The notes below the pieces were generated by a model that made no database searches, was not told the origin of the DNA, and saw only the letters and a list, made by a program, of their open reading frames with translations. From Bosea sp. 685 (GTDB lineage: Bacteria > Pseudomonadota > Alphaproteobacteria > Rhizobiales > Beijerinckiaceae), in the NCBI RefSeq assembly GCF_031884435.1, contig NZ_CP134779.1, positions 6,264,501-6,328,500 on the forward strand: a DNA stretch of 64,000 bases, read 5' to 3'. A program made the position numbers and the translations under genes. Position 1 is the first letter of the stretch. Each line of letters starts with the position of its first letter. Of the stretch, positions 9,455-20,429 are shown piece by piece.

Positions 9455-10708
9455 ATGAAGACGACACGCAGGCATTTCAATATGTTGGCGACGGCCAGCT
9501 TGGCGGCAACCGCCTTCGGCGGCGGGGCCTTTGCGCAAACGGGTGGCAACATGACGCTCTACGTCGCAGTGGGGCCTGAACTGACGCAATACACGGTCGG
9601 CGGCGCGACGATCGCGCCGGTCGAGGGCAGTACGGTCAGCGTCCCTGCCGCGATCCAATATGTCTGGCAGCACCCAAAGAAGCCGATCGCCTATGTGGCG
9701 TCGAGCAACCGCTTCACCTCGACCACGGACGACCTCCATCACATTACCGCCTTTGCCATCGCCCCCGGCAGCGGCAAGCTGACGATGATCGGCCAGCCCA
9801 AGCTGCTGGGCTCGCGGCCGATCAACATTTCGGTCGACCAGACGGGCGACTTCCTGCTCGTCGCCTATAACGGCCCGGCGAACATCACCGTGCATCCGAT
9901 CGGAGCGGACGGCACCGTCGGCGACGCGGTCAAGCAGGACGGCAAGCTCGATACCGGGGTCTATGCCCACCAGGTGCGCATGCTGCCCTCCAACCGCACG
10001 GCGCTGCTGGTCACGCGCGGCAACGACGCCGCCGGCGGCAAGCCGGAGGATCCCGGCGCGCTGAAGCTCTTCGCCTTCAACAAGGGCAAGCTCACCAACA
10101 AGCAATCCGTGGCGCCTGGCGACGGCTACGGCTTCGGCCCGCGCCATGTCGATTTCCACCCGAACAAGCCCTGGGTCTATGTCGCTATGGAGCGCGAGAA
10201 TCAGCTCCAGACCTTCGTCATCGGTCCCGGCGACCGACTGTCCCCCGTGCCCGCCTTCGTCAAGACGACGCTGGCCGAGCCCGGCAAGGTCCGTCCCGGC
10301 CAGGTCGCCGGCGCGATCCATGTCTCGCGCGATGGCCGGTTCGTCTATCTGTCGAACCGTGCCGACGGAAAGACGGATCTGAACGGCAAGAAGGTCTTCG
10401 TCGGCGGCGAGAACAGTATCGCGGTCTTCGCCATCGACCAGAAGACCGGCGAACCGAAGCTGGTTCAGACGCTCGACACGCAGAGCTATCACGTCAGGAC
10501 CTTCGCGATTGATCCGACCGGCAAGACCCTCGTCGCCGCCAGCGTCGCGCCGATGGACGTCGCCTCCGGTGCCGATGTCTCGACCACGGCCGCGACGCTC
10601 TCGGCCTTCGCGATTGGAGCCGACGGCAAATTGACCTTTACCGGCAAACGCAGTGTCGATACCGCCAAGGGCGCGATGTTCTGGTGCGGCTTCCCGCCCC
10701 TGAGCTGA
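9455..10708 (+). CDS. Exported beta-propeller protein, 6-phosphogluconolactonase-like (lactonase family)
   Basis: A 417-residue protein with a twin-arginine-like export signal (TTRRHFNMLATASLAATAF) and a probable cleavage site near FAQ. The body is made of repeated blades with YVA/FAI strands, ending with segments such as VHVSRDGRFVYLSNR and FAIDPTGKTLVAAS, as in the seven-bladed lactonase (Pgl/YkgB) family. The cytoplasmic members hydrolyse 6-phosphogluconolactone; the export signal makes that role unlikely here, so the substrate is open. I chose the ATG at 9455 because it places the signal peptide at the N terminus. It stands alone between hslU and murJ. Confidence 0.75.
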   Translation: MKTTRRHFNMLATASLAATAFGGGAFAQTGGNMTLYVAVGPELTQYTVGGATIAPVEGSTVSVPAAIQYVWQHPKKPIAYVASSNRFTSTTDDLHHITAFAIAPGSGKLTMIGQPKLLGSRPINISVDQTGDFLLVAYNGPANITVHPIGADGTVGDAVKQDGKLDTGVYAHQVRMLPSNRTALLVTRGNDAAGGKPEDPGALKLFAFNKGKLTNKQSVAPGDGYGFGPRHVDFHPNKPWVYVAMERENQLQTFVIGPGDRLSPVPAFVKTTLAEPGKVRPGQVAGAIHVSRDGRFVYLSNRADGKTDLNGKKVFVGGENSIAVFAIDQKTGEPKLVQTLDTQSYHVRTFAIDPTGKTLVAASVAPMDVASGADVSTTAATLSAFAIGADGKLTFTGKRSVDTAKGAMFWCGFPPLS

Positions 10709-10758
10709 GGCACGGCATCGCCGGCGCCAGGCGTTGGTGAAAACGACTTGCGGCGGAC

Positions 10759-12366
10759 ATGATGACCCCCGACGACCGACCGGCGCGTGACGTTCCCTCC
10801 CAGATCGCACGCGATTCCACGATCGTCGGCGCCGCGACCGTCGCGTCCAGACTGCTCGGCTTCCTGCGCGACGTCATGATCGCGAGGTTGCTGGGGGCTG
10901 GTCCCGTCGCAGACGCCTTTCTCGCCGCGCTGCGCCTGCCCAATCTGGCACGGCGCGTGCTCGGCGAAGGCGGGTTGAACGCGCCCTTCGTGCCGCTCTA
11001 TCTCGCCATCAAGGCGGAGCGCGGAGAGGAAGCGGCCAGGCGGTTCACCGGTGAGGCGACCGGACATCTCGGCTTGCTGTTGCTTGGCTTGGTCGTGCTC
11101 GGCGAAATCTTTGCGCCCTGGGTCGTGCTGGGCCTGGCCGGCGGCTTCGCGGAGGAGCCGCAGACGCTCGCGCTCGCCGCGCATTACACCAGGCTTATGC
11201 TGCCTTTCCTGCTGCTGACGACGCTGGCCGCCATGCTGGCGGCAGTGCTCAACGCGGAGAAACGCTTCACGCTGGCCGCACTCGCGCCGGCGCTGATGAA
11301 CGCGCTTCTGGTCGGCTTCCTCATGATCTCGCTGGGGCGCGGCCTGGAGGCCGAGCTTGCAGCGCAATCGCAAGCCATCCTGGTCAGCCTGACCGGGCTC
11401 GCCCATCTCGGCCTGATCCTGTTTGCCCTGCGCAAGATGTTTGCCCTGCACGAGACAGGGCTTGCGCGCCCGAGCCTGCGCTGGTCGCCTGAGATGACAC
11501 GGTTGGTCCGGACGGGTGGCGCGACCCTGCTGGCGGCCTCGACCGCGCAGCTCGTGCTGCTGGTGGCGACGCAAATCGCCTCCGCCGAGCCCGGCTCGGT
11601 CGCCGCGCTGTATTATGCCGACCGCGTCTTCCAGCTGCCGCTCGGCTTCGTCGGCGTGGCGATGGGCACCGTCGTCTTGTCCGAAATGGCCGATTCGGCC
11701 CAGGCGAGCGGGCCGGACGCCCGGCTCGGACAGGCGCTCGCGCTGGGCCTGGCATTGGCGCTGCCGGCGGCGCTCGCACTTTTCGTGCTGGCGGAGCCAA
11801 TCGTCTCCGTGCTGTTCGAGCATGGCCGCTTCGGCGCGGAGGACCGCGCCCGCACCGCCGCCGCGCTCGCTGGCTTTGCGCTCGGCCTGCCCTTCGCCGT
11901 CGTCGCGAAAGTCTTCGGACAGGTCTATTTCGCCCGCCAGACGCCGCGCCTGCCCTTGCTGACGGGGTGTCTCGCCGTCCTTGTCGCGGCGCTGGCCGGC
12001 TATGCGCTGGCCGGAGACGGCAACGCCGCCCGGATGGCGGCCTGTGCGGCAAGCCTGGCTTTCCTGGCGCAGGCGGTGCTGCTTGGCATTGCGCTGCTGC
12101 GTGACGGAATCTGGCGCCCCAGCGTTACGAATCTGCGTCCCATCGTCGCCAGCCTCGCGGCCAGCGCCATCATGCTGGGCGTTCTGCTGGTTCTCTCATC
12201 CCTGCTCGCCGCCAGGCTGGCGCCGACGCAATCGACGCCCTGGCGGGTCGTGGCGCTGGCGGCTCTGTGCACTGGGGGAGCCTTTTCCTATGGCGCTGCC
12301 GGCTTGCTGCTGGGCGCCTTTGGCGCCTTCCCCTTGCCGCGCTACTTGCGCAAGCGGCGGGCATGA
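10759..12366 (+). CDS. murJ: Lipid II flippase MurJ
   Basis: A 535-residue membrane protein of the MOP superfamily with about 14 helices. It flips lipid II across the inner membrane for peptidoglycan synthesis. Typical features are [21 protein letters not shown] near the N terminus, [23 protein letters not shown], and [26 protein letters not shown] in the second half. The stop codon overlaps a possible early ATG of trpS (12363). It may be cotranscribed with trpS. Confidence 0.95.
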   Translation: MMTPDDRPARDVPSQIARDSTIVGAATVASRLLGFLRDVMIARLLGAGPVADAFLAALRLPNLARRVLGEGGLNAPFVPLYLAIKAERGEEAARRFTGEATGHLGLLLLGLVVLGEIFAPWVVLGLAGGFAEEPQTLALAAHYTRLMLPFLLLTTLAAMLAAVLNAEKRFTLAALAPALMNALLVGFLMISLGRGLEAELAAQSQAILVSLTGLAHLGLILFALRKMFALHETGLARPSLRWSPEMTRLVRTGGATLLAASTAQLVLLVATQIASAEPGSVAALYYADRVFQLPLGFVGVAMGTVVLSEMADSAQASGPDARLGQALALGLALALPAALALFVLAEPIVSVLFEHGRFGAEDRARTAAALAGFALGLPFAVVAKVFGQVYFARQTPRLPLLTGCLAVLVAALAGYALAGDGNAARMAACAASLAFLAQAVLLGIALLRDGIWRPSVTNLRPIVASLAASAIMLGVLLVLSSLLAARLAPTQSTPWRVVALAALCTGGAFSYGAAGLLLGAFGAFPLPRYLRKRRA

Positions 12367-12413
12367 GCCAGAAGCCCCCCTCCTTTTCCTCGTTCGTGAT
12401 CACGGAGCGCCCG

Positions 12414-13460
<1,047 letters not shown>

Positions 13461-13535
13461 GTTTTCCGCTGCAAGCTCGGCGGGCTTGCGCTGACGCTGC
13501 GGCGCGGTTCACCATGCCGGCTCCTGGCGCGCGAT

Positions 13536-13562
13536 CGGTTCGGGACGACACATCCCGAACCG
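13536..13562. other. Strong hairpin downstream of trpS
   Basis: CGGTTCGGGA and TCCCGAACCG form a perfect 10-base-pair stem around a seven-base loop. No T run follows on the plus strand, so it is not a typical intrinsic terminator. It may protect the trpS 3' end or be a protein-binding dyad in front of the stress-protein gene. Confidence 0.4.
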
Positions 13563-13662
13563 TGAATCGTCCGCCTCTGTTTTGAGTGAGAGCCGGTCAC
13601 ACGCCTCGGATCGAAAACGATCCAAGACGCCCCAACTCTCGAAGCGGCGACAGGTCATCCCA

Positions 13663-14157
13663 ATGGTCAAGCGACGACGGTCCTATGAAGCGGGCCATCG
13701 CCCGAAATTCCTTGCAGTGGTCGACGACAGCGCGGAATGCGCCAAGGCGGTGCGCTTCGCGGCGCGGCGCTGCGCTCGCGTCGGCGCCTCGATCGTGCTG
13801 CTCGGCGTGATCACTCCGCCCGAACACGAGACCTGGCTCGGCGTCGGCGAGGTGATGCAGGCCGAAGCCGAGGCGCAGGCGCAGGCGCTGATCGACGCGG
13901 CAGCGAACGCCGTGCGAACCCTGGCCGGGCTCGAGCCCGAAAAGGTCGTGCGCACCGGCGTGAAGGCCGACGAGCTGGTCAAGCTGATCGAGGCCGATGA
14001 GGACATCTCGCTGCTCGTGCTCGCGGCCAGCGCCGGGCGCGACGGACCGGGGCCGCTCGTCAGCGCACTCGCTGGCAAATCGGCCGCGACCTTCCCGATC
14101 CCCGTCGCGATCGTGCCGGGGCATCTGGCGGACGAGGAGATCGACGCGCTGGCGTAA
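13663..14157 (+). CDS. Universal stress protein (UspA family)
   Basis: A 164-residue single-domain Usp protein. It starts with a basic stretch (MVKRRRSYEAG), then the first strand FLAVVDDSAECAKAVRFAARR. The C-terminal segment GRDGPGPLVSALAGKSA matches the G-2x-G-9x-G ATP-binding pattern, suggesting a nucleotide-binding subtype. I chose the ATG at 13663 because the frame further upstream (from 13582) shows no family features. The protein probably responds to stress or growth arrest; no partner is visible nearby. Confidence 0.85.
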   Translation: MVKRRRSYEAGHRPKFLAVVDDSAECAKAVRFAARRCARVGASIVLLGVITPPEHETWLGVGEVMQAEAEAQAQALIDAAANAVRTLAGLEPEKVVRTGVKADELVKLIEADEDISLLVLAASAGRDGPGPLVSALAGKSAATFPIPVAIVPGHLADEEIDALA

Positions 14158-14251
14158 CGAAGAGCGCGCTTCCTGCTGGAATGATTCCAACGCCGGGCCT
14201 ATATCGGGAGCAGGAACGGCGGCCTTGACCCGCCGGCGCCGGAGGTTAGCC

Positions 14252-14812
14252 ATGTTCATCCAGACCGAAGCAACACCCAACCCCGCTACGCTGAAATTTC
14301 TGCCCGGCCGCGCCGTGATGCCGGACGGAACACTCGAACTGCGTGATTCCGAGCAAGCCGAGCGCTCACCGCTGGCCCAGCGCCTGTTCGGCGTGAACGG
14401 CGTCTCCGGCGTCTTCCTCGGCTCCGATTTTATCACAGTGACCAAATCCGACGGCGAATGGCCCCATCTCAAGCCCGCGATCCTGGGCGCGATCATGGAG
14501 CATTTCATGTCGGGCGCGCCGGTGCTCGCGAACGGCTCGGAAGCGGATGTGATCGAAGAGGGCGAGTTCTTCGCACCCGAGGACGCCAAGACGGTCGAGA
14601 CGATCAAGGATCTGCTCGAGACCCGGATCCGCCCGGCGGTGGCCGGCGATGGTGGCGACATCACCTTCCGTGGTTTCAAGGACGGCACGGTCTATCTCGC
14701 CATGAAGGGCTCCTGCTCGGGCTGCCCCTCCTCGACCGCGACGCTGAAGCACGGCATCCAGAACCTGCTGCGCCACTTCCTGCCGGATGTGCGCGAGGTC
14801 GAGGCGATCTGA
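14252..14812 (+). CDS. NifU-like Fe-S scaffold protein (Nfu type)
   Basis: A 186-residue protein with the two-domain architecture of mitochondrial-type Nfu1: an N-terminal Nfu_N domain (MFIQTEATPNPATLKFLPG, residues 1-88) and a C-terminal NifU domain with the cluster-binding C155-S-G-C158 (MKGSCSGCPSSTATLKHGI). It carries and delivers 4Fe-4S clusters to target enzymes such as lipoate synthase. The start is clear from the conserved N terminus. It lies between the stress-protein gene and an inverted repeat, probably as a single transcription unit. Confidence 0.93.
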   Translation: MFIQTEATPNPATLKFLPGRAVMPDGTLELRDSEQAERSPLAQRLFGVNGVSGVFLGSDFITVTKSDGEWPHLKPAILGAIMEHFMSGAPVLANGSEADVIEEGEFFAPEDAKTVETIKDLLETRIRPAVAGDGGDITFRGFKDGTVYLAMKGSCSGCPSSTATLKHGIQNLLRHFLPDVREVEAI

Positions 14813-14864
14813 CGGTTTCAGCTTGATCCGCACGCCATTTTGGCTTTGTTGGCAAATCAATCCG

Positions 14865-14910
14865 CGCCGTCATCCTGGGCGTAGCGAAGCGCCGATCCAG
14901 GATGACGGCG
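14865..14910. repeat. Intergenic inverted repeat, GTCAT...ATGAC family (copy 2)
   Basis: CGCCGTCATCCTGG (14865-14878) and CCAGGATGACGGCG (14897-14910) are exact reverse complements with an 18-base loop. It is the shortest of the six related elements, located between the Nfu gene and tsaB. It could act as a transcript-end hairpin for the Nfu gene. Confidence 0.8.
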
Positions 14911-14950
14911 CCTTTCCCTCACTTTCGAAGACGGGCCTGGCAAGACACCG

Positions 14951-15634
14951 ATGCGCATCCTCGCGATCGACACCGCGCTCGGCGCCTGTTCCGCCTGCGT
15001 GCTGGAAGCCGGCCAGGCTGAACCGCTGGCGATCGAGCAGATCGCGATGGAGCGCGGCCATGCCGAGGCGCTGATGCCGCTGGTCGAGCGCGTCATGAAG
15101 GCGGTCGAGGGCGGCTTCGCCTCGCTCGACCGCGTCGCCGTCACCGTCGGTCCGGGCAGCTATACGGGCCTGCGTGTCGGCATCAGCGCGGCCCGCGCCA
15201 TCGCGCTCGCTGCCGGCATCCCGGCAATTGGCGTCACCACGCTGGCCGCGACCGCAGCCCCCTTGATCGGACGCGAATCCGGGCGAGTGATCGCAGCCGC
15301 CCTCGACGCCAAGCATGGCCAGGTCTGGTTCCAGGCGCTGAGCTCGCAAGGCAAGCCGTTGGTCTCGCTGCGTCAGGTCAACCACCGCGACGCCGCCCGC
15401 GCCATCGGGGCGGGGCCCGTCAGCCTGGTCGGCTCGGCGGCGATGGCTGTCGCCAACGAAGCCTGGGCGATCGGGCTCGACGCCCTGGTGCTCGACGAGA
15501 GCAGGGCGCCCGACGTGACCTGGGTCGCGCGGCTCGGGCTGATCGCCGATCCCGAGGATGCACCGCCGCGCCCGCTCTACCTCAAGGCGCCGGAAACGAC
15601 GCCGCAGGATCGCGCCCGGCTGCCGCGGCGCTGA
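14951..15634 (+). CDS. tsaB: tRNA threonylcarbamoyladenosine biosynthesis protein TsaB
   Basis: A 227-residue member of the ASKHA fold. It partners TsaD in making the t6A modification of ANN-decoding tRNAs. The N-terminal LAIDTALGACSACVLE and the segment VAVTVGPGSYTGLRVGISAARAIA are diagnostic of TsaB. It is followed by rimI, the usual neighbour in proteobacteria. Confidence 0.94.
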   Translation: MRILAIDTALGACSACVLEAGQAEPLAIEQIAMERGHAEALMPLVERVMKAVEGGFASLDRVAVTVGPGSYTGLRVGISAARAIALAAGIPAIGVTTLAATAAPLIGRESGRVIAAALDAKHGQVWFQALSSQGKPLVSLRQVNHRDAARAIGAGPVSLVGSAAMAVANEAWAIGLDALVLDESRAPDVTWVARLGLIADPEDAPPRPLYLKAPETTPQDRARLPRR

Positions 15635-15694
15635 ATCAGCACTTGGGCGCCGAATCAGGACTTGCCAGCGGTTCAGTCTGTGCCATCAAGCGCC

Positions 15695-16192
15695 ATGGAC
15701 TGGCTGCGCAGATTGCTCCACCCCGAATCAGCCCCGGCCCGTACCGGACGCCTCGACGTGCGCCATGCGCGCCATGTCGCAGCGCTGCACCACCAGGGCG
15801 GCTTCGCGCGTGGCTGGGAACCCGGTGAATGCGCCGCGCTGCTCGCCGATCCCGCTATCATCTCCGAAGGCGTCTTCGCGGGGAACGGCCCCCACCCCGC
15901 CGGCTTCGTGATCTCGCGCAAGGCGGCCGACGAGGCCGAAATCCTCAGCATCGTGGTGGGGCGCGCCCATCGCCGCGACGGGCTCGGGCGGGCGCTGCTC
16001 CACGCCCATCTCGGCCAGCTCGCCGCCAGCGGCGTCCAGCATGTCTATCTGGAGGTCGAGGACGGCAATTTGCCGGCCGAACAGCTCTACCGCCATTTCG
16101 GCTTTCGCGAGGTCGGCCGGCGCAAGAACTACTACGCCAAGAGCGACGGCAGCCGTACCGGCGCGGTGACGATGCGGCTCGATCTCGCGTGA
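15695..16192 (+). CDS. rimI: Ribosomal-protein-alanine N-acetyltransferase RimI
   Basis: A 165-residue GNAT enzyme that acetylates the N-terminal alanine of ribosomal protein bS18 (and sometimes other proteins). The acetyl-CoA loop is GRAHRRDGLGRALLHAHL, and the RimI-typical VYLEVEDGNLPAEQLYRHFGFREVGRRKNYY follows. The start at 15695 leaves 60 bases to tsaB. It belongs to the tsaB-rimI-plsC set. Confidence 0.92.
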   Translation: MDWLRRLLHPESAPARTGRLDVRHARHVAALHHQGGFARGWEPGECAALLADPAIISEGVFAGNGPHPAGFVISRKAADEAEILSIVVGRAHRRDGLGRALLHAHLGQLAASGVQHVYLEVEDGNLPAEQLYRHFGFREVGRRKNYYAKSDGSRTGAVTMRLDLA

Positions 16193-16208
16193 CCGGGGCC
16201 CCCCGCGC

Positions 16209-17012
16209 ATGAACGGACTTCGCCCCGGCGCGACCCTGAGGCTCGCCGCACTGGCCGTATGCGCGCTCCTGCTCCTGCCAGCGCAGCTCGTCGCGATGCG
16301 GCTCGGACCCCGCCATGGCGCCACGATTCCCCGCCTGTTCCATCGCCTCACCTGCCGCTGCCTCGGCGTGCATCGCCGCGTCAGGGGCACACCACCGCCG
16401 CCAGGGGCCGCGGGGCTGATCGTCGCCAGCCATGTCTCCTGGCTCGACATCGCGGTGATCGGGGCTTTGCGGCCCTTGTCCTTCGTGGCCAAGAGCGAGG
16501 TCGCGGGCTGGCCGGTGATCGGCTTCCTGGCAAGGCTGCAGCGCACCGTCTTCATCGATCGGATGCGCCGCGGCGCCACCGCCGATGTGGCGGCGGAAAT
16601 GGGCGCGCGGCTCGCGGCCGGCGAATCGATCGTGCTCTTCGCGGAGGGGACGACGGGCGACGGCACGCGCATCCTGCCCATGCGCTCCTCCCTGCTGGGA
16701 GCAGCGCATGAGGCGCTCGGCAAAAACGAGGGCCGCGACATCCCGGTCTATCCGCTGACCATCACCTATACCGGCTTCCACGGCCTGGCCGGCGGCCGGG
16801 CCGAGCGCACCGCGCTCGCCTGGTATGGCGACGAGGACTTGGCGCCGCATCTCAAGACCGTGCTCGATGCGGGTACGATCGATGTCGAACTCGTCTGGGG
16901 TGCGCCGATCGCGATGGGTGCCCGGACCTCGCGCAAGGAAGCGACTCGACTGGCCGAGGCCGCGATCCGCCAGGCGCGGCGGGAGGCTGTCACCGGGCGG
17001 CAGGGCGCCTGA
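16209..17012 (+). CDS. plsC: 1-acyl-sn-glycerol-3-phosphate acyltransferase
   Basis: A 267-residue membrane-associated acyltransferase that makes phosphatidic acid from lysophosphatidic acid. The catalytic H-x4-D box is SHVSWLDIAVIG (His75, Asp80) and the substrate-binding motif is VLFAEGTTGDG. A hydrophobic anchor occupies about residues 10-30. It starts 16 bases after rimI, so cotranscription is likely. Confidence 0.93.
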   Translation: MNGLRPGATLRLAALAVCALLLLPAQLVAMRLGPRHGATIPRLFHRLTCRCLGVHRRVRGTPPPPGAAGLIVASHVSWLDIAVIGALRPLSFVAKSEVAGWPVIGFLARLQRTVFIDRMRRGATADVAAEMGARLAAGESIVLFAEGTTGDGTRILPMRSSLLGAAHEALGKNEGRDIPVYPLTITYTGFHGLAGGRAERTALAWYGDEDLAPHLKTVLDAGTIDVELVWGAPIAMGARTSRKEATRLAEAAIRQARREAVTGRQGA

Positions 17013-17104
17013 GCGGCGTGGCTGCACGGCATCTGGCTCGGTTGTTGCTTTGCCGATCAGCGCCTCGCGGAGCATGGTCATTTCCTCGCGACGCAATCAG
17101 GAGT

Positions 17105-17118
17105 AAGGAGACGGTTTG
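17105..17118 (+). promoter_or_regulatory. Ribosome binding site that decides the TTG start of miaB
   Basis: AAGGAG at 17105-17110 is a near-perfect Shine-Dalgarno sequence five bases before TTG at 17116-17118. The first ATG in frame (17137) is 26 bases away from it, too far to use this site. The TTG start is therefore the better choice. Confidence 0.55.
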
Positions 17119-18525
17119 GAGACCCGACCCGCCGCGATGAAGAAAGTCCACATCAAGTCCTTCGGCTGCCAGATGAACGTCTATGACGGGCAGCGCATGG
17201 CCGATATCCTGAGCGAACAAGGCTATGAGGAGACCGCGACGCCCGAAGGCGCGGACCTGATCCTGCTCAACACCTGCCATATCCGCGACCGCGCCGTGCA
17301 GAAGGTCTATACCGAGCTCGGCAAGCTGCGCGATCTGAAGGTCGCGCAGAAAGCCAACGGACAGCACACGAAGATCGTCGTGGCCGGCTGCGTCGCCCAG
17401 GCAGAAGGCGCGGAGATCCAGCGCCGGCAGCCCGCGGTCGATCTCGTCGTCGGCCCGCAGGCCTATCACCGCCTGCCCGCCCTGCTGGCGGAGGCCGCGA
17501 GCCGGCGCACCGTCGATACCGACCTGCCGATCGACGACAAGTTCGGGCATTTGCCGCCGCCCACGCCCCAGGCCATCCGCCAGCGCGGTATCTCGGCCTT
17601 CGTCACGGTGCAGGAAGGCTGCGACAAGTTCTGCGCCTTCTGCGTCGTGCCCTATACGCGCGGCGCGGAATTCTCGCGGCCGGTCGCGCAGATCATGACC
17701 GAGATCGAGCGATTGGCGGCCTCGGGCGTGCAGGACGTCACGCTGATCGGCCAGAACGTCAACGCCTATCACGGCGAAGGCCCGGGTCATGGCGAAGGTC
17801 ATGGCGGCGCCGTCTGGGGCCTGGCGCGCTTGATGCAGCGCGTCGCCGAGGTGCCTGGCATCGGTCGCATCCGCTACACCACGAGCCATCCGCGCGACAT
17901 GGCCGACGACCTGATCGCCGCCCATCGCGACCTGCCGCAGCTGATGCCCTTCCTGCATCTGCCGGTGCAGGCGGGCTCCGACCGGATCCTGGCGGCGATG
18001 AACCGCAAGCATACCGCCGACGAGTACCGCCGCCTGATCGAGCGTATCCGGACGGCGCGACCCGATATCGCCTTGTCCTCGGACTTCATCGTCGGCTTTC
18101 CCGGCGAGAGCGACAGCGATTTCGAGGACACGCTGCGCCTCGTCGACGAGATCGGCTTCGCCTCGAGCTATTCCTTCAAATATTCGCCGCGCCCCGGCAC
18201 GCCCGCCGCCGATCTCGGCGAGCAGGTCGCGCCCGAGGTGATGAGCGAACGCCTGCTGCGCCTGCAGGAGCGCATCGAGCGCCACCGCCAGGCTTTCAAC
18301 CATGCCATGGTGGGGCGCACCGTCGAGGTGCTGCTGGAACGTGTGGGCCGCCATCCCGGACAGCTTGCGGGAAAAACCCCCTACCTTCAGGCTGTGCAGA
18401 TCGAGACTGAGTCGAATCAGATCGGCGACCGGGTTCAGGTGGTGATCGAGCGGGCAGGGTCCAACTCGCTGTTTGGCCGCAAGGCCGGGCCGGACGAGGT
18501 TCCGAGAAAGGAACTGGCGGCTTGA
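17116..18525 (+). CDS. miaB: tRNA-2-methylthio-N6-dimethylallyladenosine synthase
   Basis: A 469-residue radical-SAM methylthiotransferase that modifies A37 of tRNAs. The N-terminal domain has its three cluster cysteines in [19 protein letters not shown] and [10 protein letters not shown]. The radical SAM cluster is in [17 protein letters not shown] (Cys169, Cys173, Cys176), and a TRAM domain forms the C terminus. The start is a TTG, chosen on its ribosome site; an ATG at 17137 gives a protein seven residues shorter. It heads the conserved miaB-phoH-ybeY-corC-lnt block. Confidence 0.96.
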   Translation: METRPAAMKKVHIKSFGCQMNVYDGQRMADILSEQGYEETATPEGADLILLNTCHIRDRAVQKVYTELGKLRDLKVAQKANGQHTKIVVAGCVAQAEGAEIQRRQPAVDLVVGPQAYHRLPALLAEAASRRTVDTDLPIDDKFGHLPPPTPQAIRQRGISAFVTVQEGCDKFCAFCVVPYTRGAEFSRPVAQIMTEIERLAASGVQDVTLIGQNVNAYHGEGPGHGEGHGGAVWGLARLMQRVAEVPGIGRIRYTTSHPRDMADDLIAAHRDLPQLMPFLHLPVQAGSDRILAAMNRKHTADEYRRLIERIRTARPDIALSSDFIVGFPGESDSDFEDTLRLVDEIGFASSYSFKYSPRPGTPAADLGEQVAPEVMSERLLRLQERIERHRQAFNHAMVGRTVEVLLERVGRHPGQLAGKTPYLQAVQIETESNQIGDRVQVVIERAGSNSLFGRKAGPDEVPRKELAA

Positions 18526-18585
18526 ACGCGACCCGGTTCGACCCGATTTTCCTGGGGCAGGGCAACGCCTGTCATCAGACTGAGA

Positions 18586-19863
18586 TTGTTGCGTTCGGTT
18601 ATGTTGCAGGACGACGCGTTGCAAGACTCCGCATTGCAAGACGATCCGGCCTCACGCTCCTGTCCGGCCGGCCCACCCGCCAGGGAGACGACGCTATTGG
18701 CACAGGCTGACCAGGTGACCCCGAGACCGGAACGAGGCCCACGGCGCGAGACGACGCCGGCACGCGTCGAGACCCTGACGCGCGACGGACTGCCCGCCAC
18801 CGAGGTCCTGCTCTCCTTCGACGACAATCGGCTGGCGAGCCTTGTCTTCGGCGACTACGACCAGAATCTCGCGCATCTGGAGCGCCGTCTCGGTGTCGTG
18901 ATCAGCCCCAACGGCAACCATGTCACCATCAGGGGACCGCGCGAGACCGCCGAACAGGCCGGGCGCGTGCTGAAGACGCTCTATACGCGGGCCAAGGCCG
19001 GCGCTTCCGTCACCCTCGGCGAGGTCGATGGCGCGATCGAGGAGAGCAATGTACAGCGCTCCTTCTTCCCGGCCGCCGACGCCGGCAAGGCCTCTTTTGA
19101 CGCGATCGTGACGCGCAAGCGCGGCCCGGTGCGCGCCCGCAACGCGGCGCAGGACGCCTATCTGCGCCAACTCAAGCGCCATGAACTCGTGCTTGCCGAA
19201 GGCCCGGCCGGCACCGGCAAGACCTGGCTCGCCGTCGGCCATGCCGTCTCGCTGATCGAGCAGGGCGTGGTCGAGCGCATGGTGCTGTCGCGCCCGGCTG
19301 TCGAGGCCGGCGAGCGGCTCGGCTTCCTGCCCGGCGACATGCGCGAGAAGGTCGACCCTTACCTGCGGCCGATCTACGACGCGCTGAACGACTTCATGGA
19401 GGCCCGCCATGTCGAGCGCGCCCTGCAGACCGGCATGATCGAGATCGCGCCGCTCGCCTTCATGCGCGGACGCACGCTGACCAACGCCGTCGTGCTGCTC
19501 GATGAGGCCCAGAACGCGACCTCGGTCCAGATGAAGATGTTCCTGACCCGCCTCGGCGAGGGCTCGCGCATGATCATCACCGGCGACCCGACCCAGATCG
19601 ACCTGCCGCCGGGCCAGCGCTCGGGCCTGATCGAGGCCGTCAAGCTGCTCTCAGGCGTCGAGGGCGTCGGCTACGCCAAGTTCGAGGAGGGCGACGTCGT
19701 CCGTCACGATCTCGTGCGCCGCATCGTCATGGCCTATGAGGGCGCGGCCCGGCGCGAGCGCGAGGAACGTGAGGAGCGGCTGCGCGCACCCGAGCCCCAG
19801 CCCCCGATCGAAGACGATACCGAGGGCCTGAAGCGCACCTTGTCGCGGGAGCGGCCGCGATGA
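18586..19863 (+). CDS. phoH: PhoH-family ATPase (YbeZ type)
   Basis: A PhoH-like protein of up to 425 residues. A KH-like N-terminal region (HLERRLGVVISPNGNHVTIRGP) precedes the P-loop ATPase domain with Walker A GPAGTGKT (residues 206-213) and Walker B VVLLDEAQNA. YbeZ proteins work with YbeY in ribosome and rRNA quality control. The start is uncertain: the first 35 or so residues (many Gln, Asp, Ser) are not family-like, and a TTG near 18697 is possible. The stop overlaps the ybeY ATG. Confidence 0.93.
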   Translation: MLRSVMLQDDALQDSALQDDPASRSCPAGPPARETTLLAQADQVTPRPERGPRRETTPARVETLTRDGLPATEVLLSFDDNRLASLVFGDYDQNLAHLERRLGVVISPNGNHVTIRGPRETAEQAGRVLKTLYTRAKAGASVTLGEVDGAIEESNVQRSFFPAADAGKASFDAIVTRKRGPVRARNAAQDAYLRQLKRHELVLAEGPAGTGKTWLAVGHAVSLIEQGVVERMVLSRPAVEAGERLGFLPGDMREKVDPYLRPIYDALNDFMEARHVERALQTGMIEIAPLAFMRGRTLTNAVVLLDEAQNATSVQMKMFLTRLGEGSRMIITGDPTQIDLPPGQRSGLIEAVKLLSGVEGVGYAKFEEGDVVRHDLVRRIVMAYEGAARREREEREERLRAPEPQPPIEDDTEGLKRTLSRERPR

Positions 19864-20429
19864 ACGACCGACCTCGCATGCGGCGCTCGGCGCCGCGTGC
19901 TGACAGGCCCGCGCCGGAGTTGACCCTGGCGCTGAGGATCCAGGCGAAACGCTGGCGCGAGCTTGCCGATCTGCGCCAGCGCGTGGCGGATGCGACGCAG
20001 GCCGCGCTCACTGTTGCGCCTGTCACGCCGCTCGAAGGCGCCGAGCTCAGCCTGCTGATGACCGATGACAAGCGCATCCGCGTGGTCAACCGCGACTGGC
20101 GCGGCTTCGACAAGCCGACCAACGTCCTCTCATTTCCAGCCGCGCCACCCGAGCGGATCGCCAGCAGCCCGGTTCTCGGCGACATCGTCCTGGCCTATGA
20201 GACGATTGCCCGCGAGGCGCAGGACGAGGGCAAGGATTTCGGCGACCATGTCAGCCATCTTGTGATACACGGCCTGCTGCACCTGCTCGGCGAGGATCAC
20301 GAAACACCAGCGCAGGCCGAACGGATGGAAGCGCTCGAGATCGCAGCACTCGCCCGGCTCGGCATCGCCGACCCCTATGCGGACTCAGAGCCGCTCGCCC
20401 CAACCCCGGTTCTCTCCACAGCATCATGA
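19860..20429 (+). CDS. ybeY: Endoribonuclease YbeY (16S rRNA maturation)
   Basis: A 189-residue metal-dependent RNase involved in 16S rRNA 3' maturation and ribosome quality control. The zinc motif HGLLHLLGEDH is complete (His137, His141, His147), preceded by RDWRGFDKPTNVLSFP. The N terminus is about 25 residues longer than in many homologues and is Arg-rich; a start further in is possible. It overlaps phoH and the next gene by ATGA at both ends. Confidence 0.95.
   Translation: MNDRPRMRRSAPRADRPAPELTLALRIQAKRWRELADLRQRVADATQAALTVAPVTPLEGAELSLLMTDDKRIRVVNRDWRGFDKPTNVLSFPAAPPERIASSPVLGDIVLAYETIAREAQDEGKDFGDHVSHLVIHGLLHLLGEDHETPAQAERMEALEIAALARLGIADPYADSEPLAPTPVLSTAS

Noticed and set aside
9096..9467. 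A 123-codon minus-strand open frame between hslU and the beta-propeller gene
   Set aside because: Arg/Ser-rich composition, no ribosome site, and it spans the palindrome; nothing supports a protein.
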